DNA from: JADFDG01 sp965232985 | Lineage (GTDB): Bacteria > Pseudomonadota > Gammaproteobacteria > Pseudomonadales > JADFDG01 | Assembly (NCBI GenBank): GCA_965232985.1 | Contig: CBDDRC010000043.1 | Span: 62,001-126,000 of the forward strand | Direction of reading: 5' to 3' | DNA length: 64,000 nt | Part shown: positions 8,455 to 15,295 of the stretch, in pieces | How the letters are laid out: each line of letters begins with the position of its first letter | How positions within the stretch are numbered: position 1 is the first letter of the stretch | The notes under the pieces: model-generated | The model's database searches: none | Told to the model about the DNA's origin: nothing | The model's input: the letters and a program-made list of their open reading frames with translations, nothing else | Translations under genes and position numbers: made by a program

Positions 8455-8513
8455 GGGGGTACGTGGGGGTACTTTTGTGGGGTACCTGAAACCCCCGCCG
8501 GGAATGTACCCCC
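8455..8513. repeat. GGGGGTAC repeats, candidate integrase arm-binding sites (left)
   Basis: GGGGGTAC at 8455-8462 and 8465-8472, GGGGTAC at 8479-8485 and an inverted copy at 8506-8513. The last lies right before the integrase start. The same octamer occurs twice at the other end of the element (13666-13685). Tyrosine integrases of this type carry an N-terminal arm-binding domain that recognises short repeats inside each element end. Confidence 0.55.
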
Positions 8514-8515
8514 AA

Positions 8516-9748
8516 ATGGCCGCCGACAAGCTCACCGACACCAAGGCCCGCACGGCAAAACCCGCTACCAAACCATACAAGCTGGCCGATGGGGGTGGAC
8601 TGTTCCTGCTGGTCAACTCTGACGGCCGCCGCTACTGGCGATTGAAGTACCGCCACGCCGGCAAGGAAAAACTGCTGGGGCTGGGAACCTACCCCACCGT
8701 GACACTGGCCACCGCCCGTGCCCTGCGCGGGGAAGCCAAGGCCAAACTGGCGGCAGGGATCGACCCCAGCCAAGCCCGGCAGGACATGAAGCGCCAGCGC
8801 GCCATCAGCGCCGCCAACAGTTTTGAATCAGTCGCCCGTGAATGGCACGCGCTGCAAACGGCAGGCCGCTGGACAGAACGCTATGCGCTCAAGGTCATGC
8901 AGGGTTTTGAGAAACATATCTTCCCGATCCTTGGCTACCGTCCACTGAAAGAAATTACCGCCAGCGAATTACTGACCGTGCTGCGCACCATGCAAACCGG
9001 CGGCACCATCGACCGTGCCAACCGCTTGCGCCAAACGTGCGGGGAAGTTTTTCGCTATGGCATCGTGACCGGCCGCGCCGACAGCAACCCGGCAGCCGAT
9101 CTGGTGCGCGCACTCCAGCCGAGCAGGCAACGCCACTTCGCGGCGCTCACCAAAGAACAGTTCCCCGTGTTTCTGCGCGCATTGAAAAAAGAAACACGCC
9201 TTGCCGAAACCACGCGCCTTGGTTTGCGCCTTCTGGCGCTCACTTTTGTGCGGCCCGGCGAATTGCGGCAGGCCAGGTGGCAAGAATTCGATCTTGAAAA
9301 CGCCACATGGGACATACCCGCCGAGCGCATGAAAATGCGGGAAGGCCATATCGTGCCCCTGTCAGGCGCCGCACTGGACACACTGCGCGAGTTGCAGGCA
9401 TTTACCGGACAAGGTGAACTTTTATTTCCCGGCCGCTCCAATGTGCGCCAGCCAATCAGCGACAACACCTTCCGCAAGGCGTTGCACGACATGGGCTTTG
9501 CAGTAACTGCGCACGGCTTCCGTTCCACCGCGTCTACGATCCTGAATGAAATGGGCTTTCGTGCTGACGTTATCGAGCGCCAGTTATCACACGGAGAGCG
9601 CAACAAGGTCCGCAAGGCGTACAACCGCGCGCAGTATCTTGAAGAGCGCCGCGACATGATGAAACACTGGGGCGAATATCTGGCCGCGCTGGAGCAAGGC
9701 GGAAAAGTAATTCCGATCAATCAACGAAAAGGCGCAAAACCCGCCTGA
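8516..9748 (+). CDS. Tyrosine integrase, P4/DUF4102 type
   Basis: 410 residues from the ATG at 8516; an ATG at 8504 is in frame and possible. N-terminal arm-binding DUF4102 domain (about 1-85: LTDTKARTAKP, KLADGGGLFLLV, LGLGTYPTVTLATAR), central core-binding SAM-like domain (about 95-195), then the catalytic domain. Active-site residues are visible: Arg in LTFVRPGELR, His-x-x-Arg in HGFRSTA, His in LSHGERN and Tyr in KAYNRAQYL. It catalyses site-specific integration and excision. It reads away from ssrA, as is usual for islands at this site. Confidence 0.95.
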   Translation: MAADKLTDTKARTAKPATKPYKLADGGGLFLLVNSDGRRYWRLKYRHAGKEKLLGLGTYPTVTLATARALRGEAKAKLAAGIDPSQARQDMKRQRAISAANSFESVAREWHALQTAGRWTERYALKVMQGFEKHIFPILGYRPLKEITASELLTVLRTMQTGGTIDRANRLRQTCGEVFRYGIVTGRADSNPAADLVRALQPSRQRHFAALTKEQFPVFLRALKKETRLAETTRLGLRLLALTFVRPGELRQARWQEFDLENATWDIPAERMKMREGHIVPLSGAALDTLRELQAFTGQGELLFPGRSNVRQPISDNTFRKALHDMGFAVTAHGFRSTASTILNEMGFRADVIERQLSHGERNKVRKAYNRAQYLEERRDMMKHWGEYLAALEQGGKVIPINQRKGAKPA

Positions 9749-9847
9749 TTCAACCGAACCGCTGCGCCTAGCCCGACGGGGCGAAAACGGGGAACCCTAC
9801 CACGCTGGCGTGGCGACTTTTTAGGGAGTGCTCAAGGGGGTGCAACG

Positions 9848-10447
9848 ATGCCTATCGGTGCGGATGTGGGAACAAAGTGTGACCACCATTCACTCATGGA
9901 ATCACTCACCACTAAGATGGACGATAAAAAGGTAATCTGGTTGATTAAGAAATACTGGGAACACAGCGACAACGTGGCCGCAAGAAATCAACAGATGGAC
10001 GGCAAGAAAAGCACGCGTGAGATTTTACAATTTATGATCGATTTTTCCGACATGGACGATTCGATAAAGGACACGCTATTGGAAGGCGCAAGGAAAGACC
10101 CTATCGCGTGGGAGGTAATGCGGGAACACTTGGCAAAGGCGGTTTTGTCTGGCGAACCCATTAGCAAAACTGACTGGGAATTTCTGTTGCTCATTTTGAG
10201 TGAAGAAAAACCAAGTCGAAGGGGCAGAAGAGTTAAGCCTGCTGACTTTCACACCCAATTGCAGTTGCATTTTCTGGTCTCGTTGGTCAACAAAAAAGCT
10301 GGCTACTCATTGGGAACGGATGGCACTAACCAACGTGACGCTTTCGATATTGTTGGGCAGGCCACCAGCACAAATCGGGAGACAGTAAGGGACGCATGGC
10401 GCATTTTAAAGAAATTCCAGAAAGGCAAAGGCAAGGGGAAGAAATAG
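9848..10447 (+). CDS. Unknown protein carried by the element
   Basis: 199 residues. The start at ATG 9848 is favoured because AAGGGGGTG lies 5 bases upstream; the later ATG at 9896 has no such site. The protein is soluble, charged and mostly helical in appearance, ending in a Lys/Gly-rich tail (KKFQKGKGKGKK). Base composition is visibly more AT-rich than the neighbours, suggesting separate acquisition. I recognise no domain. Position right after the integrase is where satellites often keep cargo or interference genes. Confidence 0.65.
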   Translation: MPIGADVGTKCDHHSLMESLTTKMDDKKVIWLIKKYWEHSDNVAARNQQMDGKKSTREILQFMIDFSDMDDSIKDTLLEGARKDPIAWEVMREHLAKAVLSGEPISKTDWEFLLLILSEEKPSRRGRRVKPADFHTQLQLHFLVSLVNKKAGYSLGTDGTNQRDAFDIVGQATSTNRETVRDAWRILKKFQKGKGKGKK

Positions 10448-10522
10448 CGCCTATTTCCGCCTCCCCCTGAATGAGAGGCGGTTTTCTACAGTTGGGAGAC
10501 CTAGCAACCCGAGGCCGTCCCG

Positions 10523-10786
10523 ATGAACAGCGCAACAATCCCCACCGTAGGTTTTATCCGCATCACCACGATCCTGTCAGCCATCCAAATCGGCAAGTCT
10601 ACGCTTTGGAAAATGGTGGCCGACCGACGCTTCCCACAACCTTGTAGGCCTTCGCCGTTCGGCCCTGCCGTCACTGTCTGGCGCGCGGAGGATATTCACG
10701 CCTTCATCCGGGGTGAGTGGAAACCCGATACGCCCCCCGCTGACACAACGCGGGGTGAGTGGAAACCGGAAGGGGGCGCGAAATGA
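10523..10786 (+). CDS. AlpA-family phage regulatory protein
   Basis: 87 residues. MerR-like winged-helix fold of the AlpA/excisionase type: FIRITTILSAIQIGKSTLWKMVADRRFPQP, then VWRAEDIHAFIRGEW. AlpA proteins switch on excision or satellite genes. The C-terminus contains RGEWKP twice, encoded by a direct repeat of GGGGTGAGTGGAAACC (about 10710 and 10752). Its stop overlaps the next start (ATGA at 10783), opening a chain of translationally coupled genes. Confidence 0.85.
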   Translation: MNSATIPTVGFIRITTILSAIQIGKSTLWKMVADRRFPQPCRPSPFGPAVTVWRAEDIHAFIRGEWKPDTPPADTTRGEWKPEGGAK

Positions 10787-11151
10787 AAAAGCGCCCGACC
10801 GTTTCCGATACGAGCGCCCCTGACACGGCAGACTCTAGCACCGCCAGCCACACACCGCGACCCACCAAACAAGCGCGAATCTTGCGCCTGCTAACCGACG
10901 GGGTGAGCCTTAACAGGTTCGAGGCCGAACGGCTTGGGGATCATGCGTTGCCGAGCACAATAAGCACGCTGCGCCACATTCATGGCTTGCCGATCATTGG
11001 CACGTCTGAAACCGTCCCCACACGCTTCGGTAGGCCCGCACATCCGAAGCGTTATCACTTGCCCGACAACGCGCGCCACTTGGCTATTGCGCTGCTGGCG
11101 CAATGGGGCGCTCCCGCCAATGACTCGCACGGCGCTGGAGGTGTGGCATGA
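10783..11151 (+). CDS. Putative helix-turn-helix protein
   Basis: 122 residues from the ATG overlapping the AlpA stop. A Ser/Thr-rich leader (about 1-32) precedes a winged-helix-like region: QARILRLLTDGVSLNRFEAERLGDHALPSTISTLRHIHGLPI, then a hairpin with RYHLP. This resembles helix-turn-helix domains found in phage and island genes next to alpA. It probably binds DNA; the target is unknown. Its stop overlaps the next gene by ATGA. Confidence 0.6.
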   Translation: MKKRPTVSDTSAPDTADSSTASHTPRPTKQARILRLLTDGVSLNRFEAERLGDHALPSTISTLRHIHGLPIIGTSETVPTRFGRPAHPKRYHLPDNARHLAIALLAQWGAPANDSHGAGGVA

Positions 11152-11369
11152 CCGGCAACCTGCTGGCGACATTTCCGCGCACCGACCGCACCGAGGTCCG
11201 GCTTTGCGTTTCGCAATTCAAGGGCCGGCAGTTAATCGACCTGCGCCTGTACTTCCGCAATGAAGCGGGCGAATGGCTCCCCAGCCGGAAAGGTTGCGCG
11301 ATCCAACCCGGCGAACTCCCCGACCTGCTGACGGCGCTGGAAGCTGCGCGCCTGGAGGTGACGCCATGA
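11148..11369 (+). CDS. PC4/YdbC-like single-stranded nucleic-acid-binding protein
   Basis: 73 residues. The middle matches the transcriptional coactivator p15 (PC4) fold: LIDLRLYFRNEAGEWLPSRKG, then AIQPGELPDLLTAL, i.e. four strands with the typical R-x-Y-x(n)-G-x-W-x-P-x-x-K-G pattern and a final helix. Bacterial PC4-like proteins bind single-stranded DNA. In a satellite such a protein could serve replication or transcription. Coupled on both sides by ATGA overlaps. Confidence 0.65.
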   Translation: MTGNLLATFPRTDRTEVRLCVSQFKGRQLIDLRLYFRNEAGEWLPSRKGCAIQPGELPDLLTALEAARLEVTP

Positions 11370-11569
11370 CCCGGGAAAAGTCTTTCCTTGTGACGCTGGA
11401 GGCCCGAGTACGCGCGGAGGTCGCCATTGTGGCCCCCAGCAAGCGCGAGGCCGCACGCATGGCGCTGGAGGCAGGCCCTGACAGCGGAGAGCTTGTCAGT
11501 ACGCCCCAGCGGCTTACGGCGCGCATTTGTGGCGTGCGCGAGGTGGGAGCATGGCAATCGACCGACTGA
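11366..11569 (+). CDS. Small unknown protein of the element
   Basis: 67 residues starting at the ATG that overlaps the PC4-like gene's stop. It begins TREKSFLVTLEARVRAEVAIVAPSKREAARMALEAG, a strand-helix pattern seen in small host-element proteins of unknown role. It overlaps the next gene by 19 bp. No family recognised. Confidence 0.5.
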   Translation: MTREKSFLVTLEARVRAEVAIVAPSKREAARMALEAGPDSGELVSTPQRLTARICGVREVGAWQSTD

Positions 11570-12030
11570 AAGCAAAAGGGCGGCGCGAGAGCGGCAGTTT
11601 CGCCATGCTGCCGGACGTTGTACTGCGAAGCCCGGAAGCTCATAGCGTGTCCGGCGAAGCTGTCCGACTGCTGGCCGCACTTGCCGCGCAATACAACGGC
11701 AGCAACAACGGAAACCTGTCCGCCGCGCTGTCAGTGCTGCGCGCTTATGGCTTCACCTCCAGCGACACCGTATCGCGCAACCTGCGAAAGCTGGAGGGCA
11801 CGGGTTTGATCGTCCGCACGCGGGACGGAATGTTTGCCTGCGGAGTCCCCGCCTGTGCGCTCTATGCCTTGGCATGGAAGCGAATCGACGCCTGCCCCGG
11901 CAAGAGGCTAACCGTCGCACCAACTGACAGGCCACCGCGATCCTTTCAGGCGGCCAACATTGCAAAACGATCTGTCCGAAAACCGGAGCAGGCCCGATCC
12001 GAAAACCGGAGCGGAGAGGCGGAAAAGTGA
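11551..12030 (+). CDS. Winged-helix protein, replication/regulatory type
   Basis: 159 residues from the ATG at 11551 after GAGGTGGGAGC. It contains SGEAVRLLAALAAQYNGSNNGNLSAAL, then SSDTVSRNLRKLEGTGLIVRTRDG, a winged helix of the kind found in replication and helix-turn-helix proteins of plasmids and islands. The C-terminal quarter is low complexity because its codons contain two copies of a dyad repeat (RKPEQARSENRSG). The next two copies lie just downstream. A protein encoded beside its own repeat array may bind it; this is inference. Confidence 0.6.
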   Translation: MAIDRLKAKGRRESGSFAMLPDVVLRSPEAHSVSGEAVRLLAALAAQYNGSNNGNLSAALSVLRAYGFTSSDTVSRNLRKLEGTGLIVRTRDGMFACGVPACALYALAWKRIDACPGKRLTVAPTDRPPRSFQAANIAKRSVRKPEQARSENRSGEAEK

Positions 12031-12098
12031 CATTAGCCGATCCGAAAACCGGAGCGGAAATCGGGGGTTTTGGTACTTCCTCTGATCCGAAAACCGGA
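11975..12098. repeat. Array of four 13-bp dyads TCCG-N5-CGGA
   Basis: TCCGAAAACCGGA at 11975-11987, 11998-12010, 12041-12053 and 12086-12098; the starts are 23, 43 and 45 bp apart. Copies 2 and 3 are part of an exact 22-bp repeat (11994-12015 and 12037-12058). Each unit is palindromic with arms TCCG/CGGA. The array overlaps the 3' end of the winged-helix gene and the gap behind it. It looks like an iteron or operator set: a replication origin or a control region. Confidence 0.6.
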
Positions 12099-12154
12099 CG
12101 CCTTCTAGAATCTACCAAGGCGTTGCTTTGGCTTTGGGTGGTGCTTTGGGTGGC

Positions 12155-12343
12155 GTGAGGCTGGCCGGTGTAACGCTGGCTGACCTGCCCGAGCGATTGT
12201 GTAGTGAGTTGCTGGCAATCCAAGGTGCCGACTTGCCGTACCTGGCTGCGCTGATTCGGGATCATGCCGAGCGGCAGGGTTGGGCCGGTGTGATTCGGCT
12301 GGCCGACTACGCGCCAGGCGGGAGGTTCTATGTCGAGCATTGA
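12155..12343 (+). CDS. Small unknown protein of the element
   Basis: About 62 residues from a GTG at 12155 (TTG codons farther upstream, e.g. 12128, are alternatives). Reads LADLPERLCSELLAIQG, AALIRDHAERQGWAGVIRLADYA and ends GGRFYVEH. Amphipathic helices, no family recognised. Similar short proteins occur between replication and terminase genes in small islands. The next 207 bp (12344-12550) hold no gene I can support and may be the promoter region of the terminase gene. Confidence 0.4.
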   Translation: MRLAGVTLADLPERLCSELLAIQGADLPYLAALIRDHAERQGWAGVIRLADYAPGGRFYVEH

Positions 12344-12550
12344 CCATCTGCGCCTACACGCATCGCGCGCACAGCAAGGCTCACCACGCGCAGCGGCAGC
12401 CGGCCCTACCCTTGTAGCGGATAGATGGCAATGTGCGCGCCACGCCGCAACGTAGGGCAGGGGGAGGTCAAAAAGTGAGGTTTCCTTCCCCATAGGACCG
12501 TTGTGGTTAGACACTTTCTCACGTCCTCAAAATTAGCTTTGGAGGCAGCC

Positions 12551-12931
12551 GTGGGCAGACCTAAAAAACCGACGATATTGAAACTCGCCAACGGGAGCCT
12601 CCGGCACAATCCTAGCCGGCGAAACCCCGGCGAACCCGCACCCACTCGCGGCATAGGCCCGGCACCCGAGCGGCTGACTGCCGAGCAGCGCGAGACCTGG
12701 GATGAGATTGTGCGTATCTGTTTTGCCGGCGTGCTTGGCGAGAGCGACCGCATTGCGCTTGAGATGATCGTGGTGCTGCTGGTCGAATTCCGCACCGGCT
12801 TTGCCGACATGAACGGGGCGAAAATGAAATTGCTTGAGTCGCTTATGGGCAGGTTTGGTTTGACGCCCAGCGACCGTACCAAGATCGTCGTGCGCAAGGC
12901 GCCGCCGAAAAATCCGTTCGTTGGCATGTGA
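12551..12931 (+). CDS. Phage terminase small subunit, P27 family (orphan)
   Basis: 126 residues from a GTG at 12551 preceded by GGAGG at 5 bp spacing. Family features: GRPKKPTILKLANGSLRHN at the N-terminus, GPAPERLTAEQRETWDEIV, DRIALEMIVVLLVEFR, and GRFGLTPSDRTKI at the end. P27-type small terminases recognise the packaging site for cos-type phages. No large terminase, portal or HNH gene accompanies it, so it would have to work with a helper phage's large subunit, as small terminases of phage-inducible islands do. The last point is inference. Confidence 0.82.
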   Translation: MGRPKKPTILKLANGSLRHNPSRRNPGEPAPTRGIGPAPERLTAEQRETWDEIVRICFAGVLGESDRIALEMIVVLLVEFRTGFADMNGAKMKLLESLMGRFGLTPSDRTKIVVRKAPPKNPFVGM

Positions 12932-13038
12932 AATATCCGACCGTTGACAGCGCACGTATCTGCCAGATGGCTGTTCCTGCCAACACATCCCGCGTACCCT
13001 CCGATAACCCATTTCTGTGGCATTCCGGGAAGTGAACC

Positions 13039-13524
13039 ATGAGGAAGGCATTGCTGCTTTGCTTGATAATCGCGCCATCAGCCTTTGCTGCCGAGAAACT
13101 GACTGAGGTAACAAGCGAGGTTATTGAGGCACCCGGAATGACAGCCGTACAGATCGCAGACCGAGGGATGCAGTGCATCAAGTCGTCGTCGGGGAATGCT
13201 GCCGACAAGGTTGATGTCTCCCGCGATGGTGATACTGCATATGCGATTGTCATCACCCGGTATCGCACAGGGCTTGGCGCTCCGGGGACGGCGCGTTCCC
13301 GGCAAAGCGTGATCGCAAAGGACGGCCGATTTAAGATAGCGCACAGCGACGTGGAGCAATTCCGCGAGGTCAAATTCACAGAATTAGATGCTGATTGGGG
13401 TCCGATCCACGGAAATATGGGTGGTGGGCTAAAGCAAGCGAAGGCCGCACTGGAGGCAAGATCGGCGGAAGTAATGGCCTGCATCGTAAAGCCCCCGGAG
13501 GCTGCGGGCAGCGACAACTGGTAG
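13039..13524 (+). CDS. Exported protein of unknown function
   Basis: 161 residues with a Sec signal peptide (MRKALLLCLIIAPSAFAAEK, cleavage after AFA). The mature part reads DRGMQCIKSSSG, VVTRYRTG-like strands and a C-terminal helix ARSAEVMACIVKPPE. One Cys near each end could form a disulfide. I recognise no family with confidence. It is the last gene of the element, in the position where satellites often carry a cargo gene. Confidence 0.6.
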   Translation: MRKALLLCLIIAPSAFAAEKLTEVTSEVIEAPGMTAVQIADRGMQCIKSSSGNAADKVDVSRDGDTAYAIVITRYRTGLGAPGTARSRQSVIAKDGRFKIAHSDVEQFREVKFTELDADWGPIHGNMGGGLKQAKAALEARSAEVMACIVKPPEAAGSDNW

Positions 13525-13665
13525 ACCACCAACGCAATGCGCTACCGACACACGCCAGGTCATGGCCAACCCCTCCCCTCTTCCACCTTGGGGTGGCACC
13601 GGCATAGTCTGTTGGAGTTTCTGCCGGCATCGCACGCGCGTGCGCGCGAGACGCTTGCCCTTCCT

Positions 13666-13685
13666 GGGGGTACATTTGGGGGTAC
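13666..13685. repeat. GGGGGTAC repeats, candidate integrase arm-binding sites (right)
   Basis: Two copies, 13666-13673 and 13678-13685, 12 bp apart, about 55 bp inside the right attachment site. They match those at 8455-8513 near the left end. Symmetric placement supports 8351-13761 as the element limits. Confidence 0.55.
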
Positions 13686-13739
13686 ATTCCCAAATCGTAT
13701 CAATTGACTACAAGGAAAAACAATAGGTTGGCGCCTGAG

Positions 13740-13761
13740 TTCGAGTGACGCCGCCCCACCA
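13740..13761 (+). other. Degenerate right attachment site (attR)
   Basis: TTCGAGTGACGCCGCCCCACCA aligns with the last 23 nt of ssrA (8328-8350) at 19 of 23 positions with one 1-nt gap; the shared core is CGCCGCC followed by CCACCA. The decay suggests an old insertion or a target that differed from ssrA by several bases. Confidence 0.45.
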
Positions 13762-13764
13762 CAC

Positions 13765-13796
13765 AAAAGGGCCCGGATAGTCTCCGGGCCCTTTTT
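13765..13796. terminator. Strong bidirectional terminator
   Basis: Stem AAAAGGGCCCGGA (13765-13777) with TCCGGGCCCTTTT (13783-13795) and a 5-nt loop, T run on both strands. It sits just outside the element and seals it from the following accessory zone. Confidence 0.85.
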
Positions 13797-13974
13797 CTTG
13801 CCCGAAATCCCCGCGCTACGCGGGGTTCCGGCCATCAGTTCCCCGGCCAGTTTCTGCCAGCCCTGGTCGTGCCAGATGATCTCCAGTCCACCGTCGGCGA
13901 TCATCACAGGTTTGGAGTTACCACGATTTAGTGGACACCGGGTCGGCGGATCCGCTGGTCGGCACGCGCAGCGT
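13797..13974. other. Gene-free stretch with possible remnant
   Basis: No complete gene. The minus strand, reading down from 13904, gives IADGGLEIIWHDQGWQKLAG, which looks protein-like but has no credible start or end. TTTAGTGGACAC near 13928 resembles the termini of some IS3-type elements. Either may be debris of earlier insertions; both are weak. Confidence 0.25.
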
Positions 13975-14043
13975 GAGGAGTCCATTACATCACTGCAGGC
14001 CGACGTCCCTGACGGGCCGCGGCCTGAGCTCAAACGGTTGGGC
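13975..14043 (+). repeat. attC-like recombination site A
   Basis: Ends in the core GTTGGGC (14037-14043) after a GC-rich imperfect inverted repeat (GCAGGCC ... GGCCTGAG). It shares two exact blocks with site B: 13975-13999 with 14890-14914, and 14014-14035 with 14930-14951. A second core-like GTTAGCC is at 14054-14060. The right half matches sites C, D and E. This is the form of integron cassette sites (59-base elements). Confidence 0.6.
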
Positions 14044-14112
14044 GCCCAGTCGGGTTAGCCGGGAATCCCTCAATTAGCCGGCTAGCCTCCTCCCAAAATG
14101 GGTGGTATAGTT

Positions 14113-14127
14113 CTCCCAATTCGGGAG
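14113..14127. promoter_or_regulatory. Operator/promoter of the higBA-like pair
   Basis: CTCCCAATTCGGGAG, a dyad with arms CTCCC/GGGAG, right after a TATAGT -10-like hexamer (14106-14111) and 11 bp before the toxin start. Autoregulation by the antitoxin at such a site is the rule for this family. Confidence 0.45.
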
Positions 14128-14137
14128 CATTGGGCCT

Positions 14138-14446
14138 ATGCGGGTAATTGCCAAGAAGACCCTTAAACAGTTCTGGGTGCAGAAGAGATACGCCGACTCA
14201 CGGGGTCCGCTTGAGGCTTGGCACGACGAGGCATGTGCGGCCTCCTGGAAAACGCCTCAGGACATCAAGAACCTCTACGCCAGCGCCAGCTTCGTTGGAA
14301 GCAACCGGGTGGTCTTCAATGTCGGCGGCAATAAGTACCGCCTTGTTGTTGAGGTTCAGTACGCCGCCGGGATCGTGTGGGTCAAGTTCGTGGGTACGCA
14401 TGCCCAGTACGACAAGATCGATGCTGCAACGGTCAGCGACTACTAG
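14138..14446 (+). CDS. higB: HigB-type toxin (mRNA interferase)
   Basis: 102 residues. HigB_toxin fold: RVIAKKTLKQFWVQKR, PLEAWHDEACAASWKTPQDIK, SFVGSNRVVFNVGGNKYRLVV and VKFVGTHAQYDKID. Proteins of this family cleave mRNA on the ribosome. The toxin-first order, with the antitoxin 26 bp downstream, is typical of higBA. It lies between attC-like sites A and B and so has the form of a gene cassette. Confidence 0.88.
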   Translation: MRVIAKKTLKQFWVQKRYADSRGPLEAWHDEACAASWKTPQDIKNLYASASFVGSNRVVFNVGGNKYRLVVEVQYAAGIVWVKFVGTHAQYDKIDAATVSDY

Positions 14447-14472
14447 CGAGCAAGAGACTGGAGAGTTCAACT

Positions 14473-14832
14473 ATGAACATCAAACCTATCCGCAATGACA
14501 AAGACCTTCGCCTGGCGTTTCAGCGGCTGGAGCAGATCTTCCAAGCCAAGCCGAAAACGCCCGAATACGACGAGATGGAGATTCTCACCGTCCTCATTGA
14601 AGCGTACGAGAGCCGGCACTATCCCATTGACCCTGCCAGCCCAATTGAGGCAATCAAGTTCCGCATGGAGCAGCAAGGTCTGACTCCACGAGACCTTGAG
14701 GCCTACATAGGCAAAAGTGGCCGGGTATCTGAGGTTCTGAATGGCAAGCGTTCGCTGAGCTTGCGCATGATCAAGAATCTTCATGACGGCTTGCACATCC
14801 CGTATGAGAGTTTGCTTTCTGCTTCTGCCTGA
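14473..14832 (+). CDS. higA: HigA-type antitoxin with HTH_XRE domain
   Basis: 119 residues from the ATG at 14473. The N-terminal half (about 1-60) is the toxin-binding region (FQRLEQIFQAKPKTPEYDEMEILTVLIEAYE). The C-terminal half is a helix-turn-helix (FRMEQQGLTPRDLEAYIGK, VSEVLNGKRSLSLRMIKNL). It neutralises HigB and represses the operon. The frame is open upstream but the toxin occupies it. Confidence 0.88.
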   Translation: MNIKPIRNDKDLRLAFQRLEQIFQAKPKTPEYDEMEILTVLIEAYESRHYPIDPASPIEAIKFRMEQQGLTPRDLEAYIGKSGRVSEVLNGKRSLSLRMIKNLHDGLHIPYESLLSASA

Positions 14833-14889
14833 TCCGCTTCGGGTGTGGCGTCGTTGCACCTCTGGCACATAGATGCCGTAAGAGTGTGG

Positions 14890-14959
14890 GAGGAGTCCAT
14901 TACATCACTGCAGGCGCGGCGGCCATGGCGGGCCGCGGCCTGAGCTCAAACAGTTGGGC
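14890..14959 (+). repeat. attC-like recombination site B
   Basis: Core GTTGGGC at 14953-14959, preceded by the same 22 bp as site A and by the same 25-bp left block. The central loop differs from A, as expected for paralogous cassette sites. It closes the higBA cassette. Confidence 0.55.
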
Positions 14960-14988
14960 GGCAAAGAAGTTTTCGCGCAGATGAAAAA

Positions 14989-15276
14989 TTAGCTCGGTGA
15001 AAGTGAGATCTTGAATCCAAGAGCATTCGTCACCTTCAAGATCGTTGCAAAACTTGAGTTTCCGTTTTCATCCAGCGCTTTGTACAGACCTTCGCGAGTC
15101 AGGCCGGTATCACGCGAGAGTTGCATCATTCCTCGCGCACGAGCTGCAACGCCGAGCGCATGCGCAATGAGCGCAGGGTCATTCTCGGAAAAGCATTCTT
15201 CAAGATAAGCGAGAATCGCCCCTTCAGACTTCAAGTAATCGGCGGAGTCATAGCGTGAACTGGTTGTGCGTTTCAT
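14989..15276 (-). CDS. Addiction-module antidote protein (HigA2/DNA-binding prophage type)
   Basis: 95 residues. Family features: YDSADYLKSEGAILAYLEECF, ALIAHALGVAARARGMMQLSRDTGLTREGLYKAL and FATILKVTNALGFKI, an XRE-like helix-turn-helix antitoxin. It normally pairs with a RelE/HigB-like toxin encoded just upstream; here the partner ends 19 bp before its start. The antitoxin looks complete. Confidence 0.85.
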   Translation of the reverse strand: MKRTTSSRYDSADYLKSEGAILAYLEECFSENDPALIAHALGVAARARGMMQLSRDTGLTREGLYKALDENGNSSFATILKVTNALGFKISLSPS

Positions 15277-15295
15277 ACATGACCTCTCTTTGGAA

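Larger units (their letters stand above)
8351..13761 (+). mobile_element. Integrative phage-satellite-like element in ssrA
   Basis: About 5.4 kb between the ssrA 3' end and a degenerate repeat of it. Content in order: P4-type integrase, unknown gene, AlpA-like regulator, four overlapping small genes (HTH, PC4-like, unknown, winged-helix), a dyad-repeat cluster, a short gene, an orphan P27 small terminase and an exported protein. GGGGGTAC repeats occur just inside both ends. There are no capsid, portal, tail or lysis genes. Integrase plus AlpA plus small terminase without structural genes is the layout of phage-inducible chromosomal islands; that identity is an inference. Confidence 0.7.

Noticed and set aside
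11975..12098. CRISPR array
   Set aside because: Repeats are 13 bp, palindromic, only four, with unequal spacers and partly coding; no cas genes.
13925..13936. TTTAGTGGACAC as an IS3-type terminus
   Set aside because: A single short match with no partner repeat or transposase nearby.
13560..14033. 157-residue minus-strand frame between satellite and cassette zone
   Set aside because: It runs through a strong bidirectional terminator and an attC-like site; at most a short stretch near 13800-13904 is a gene remnant.
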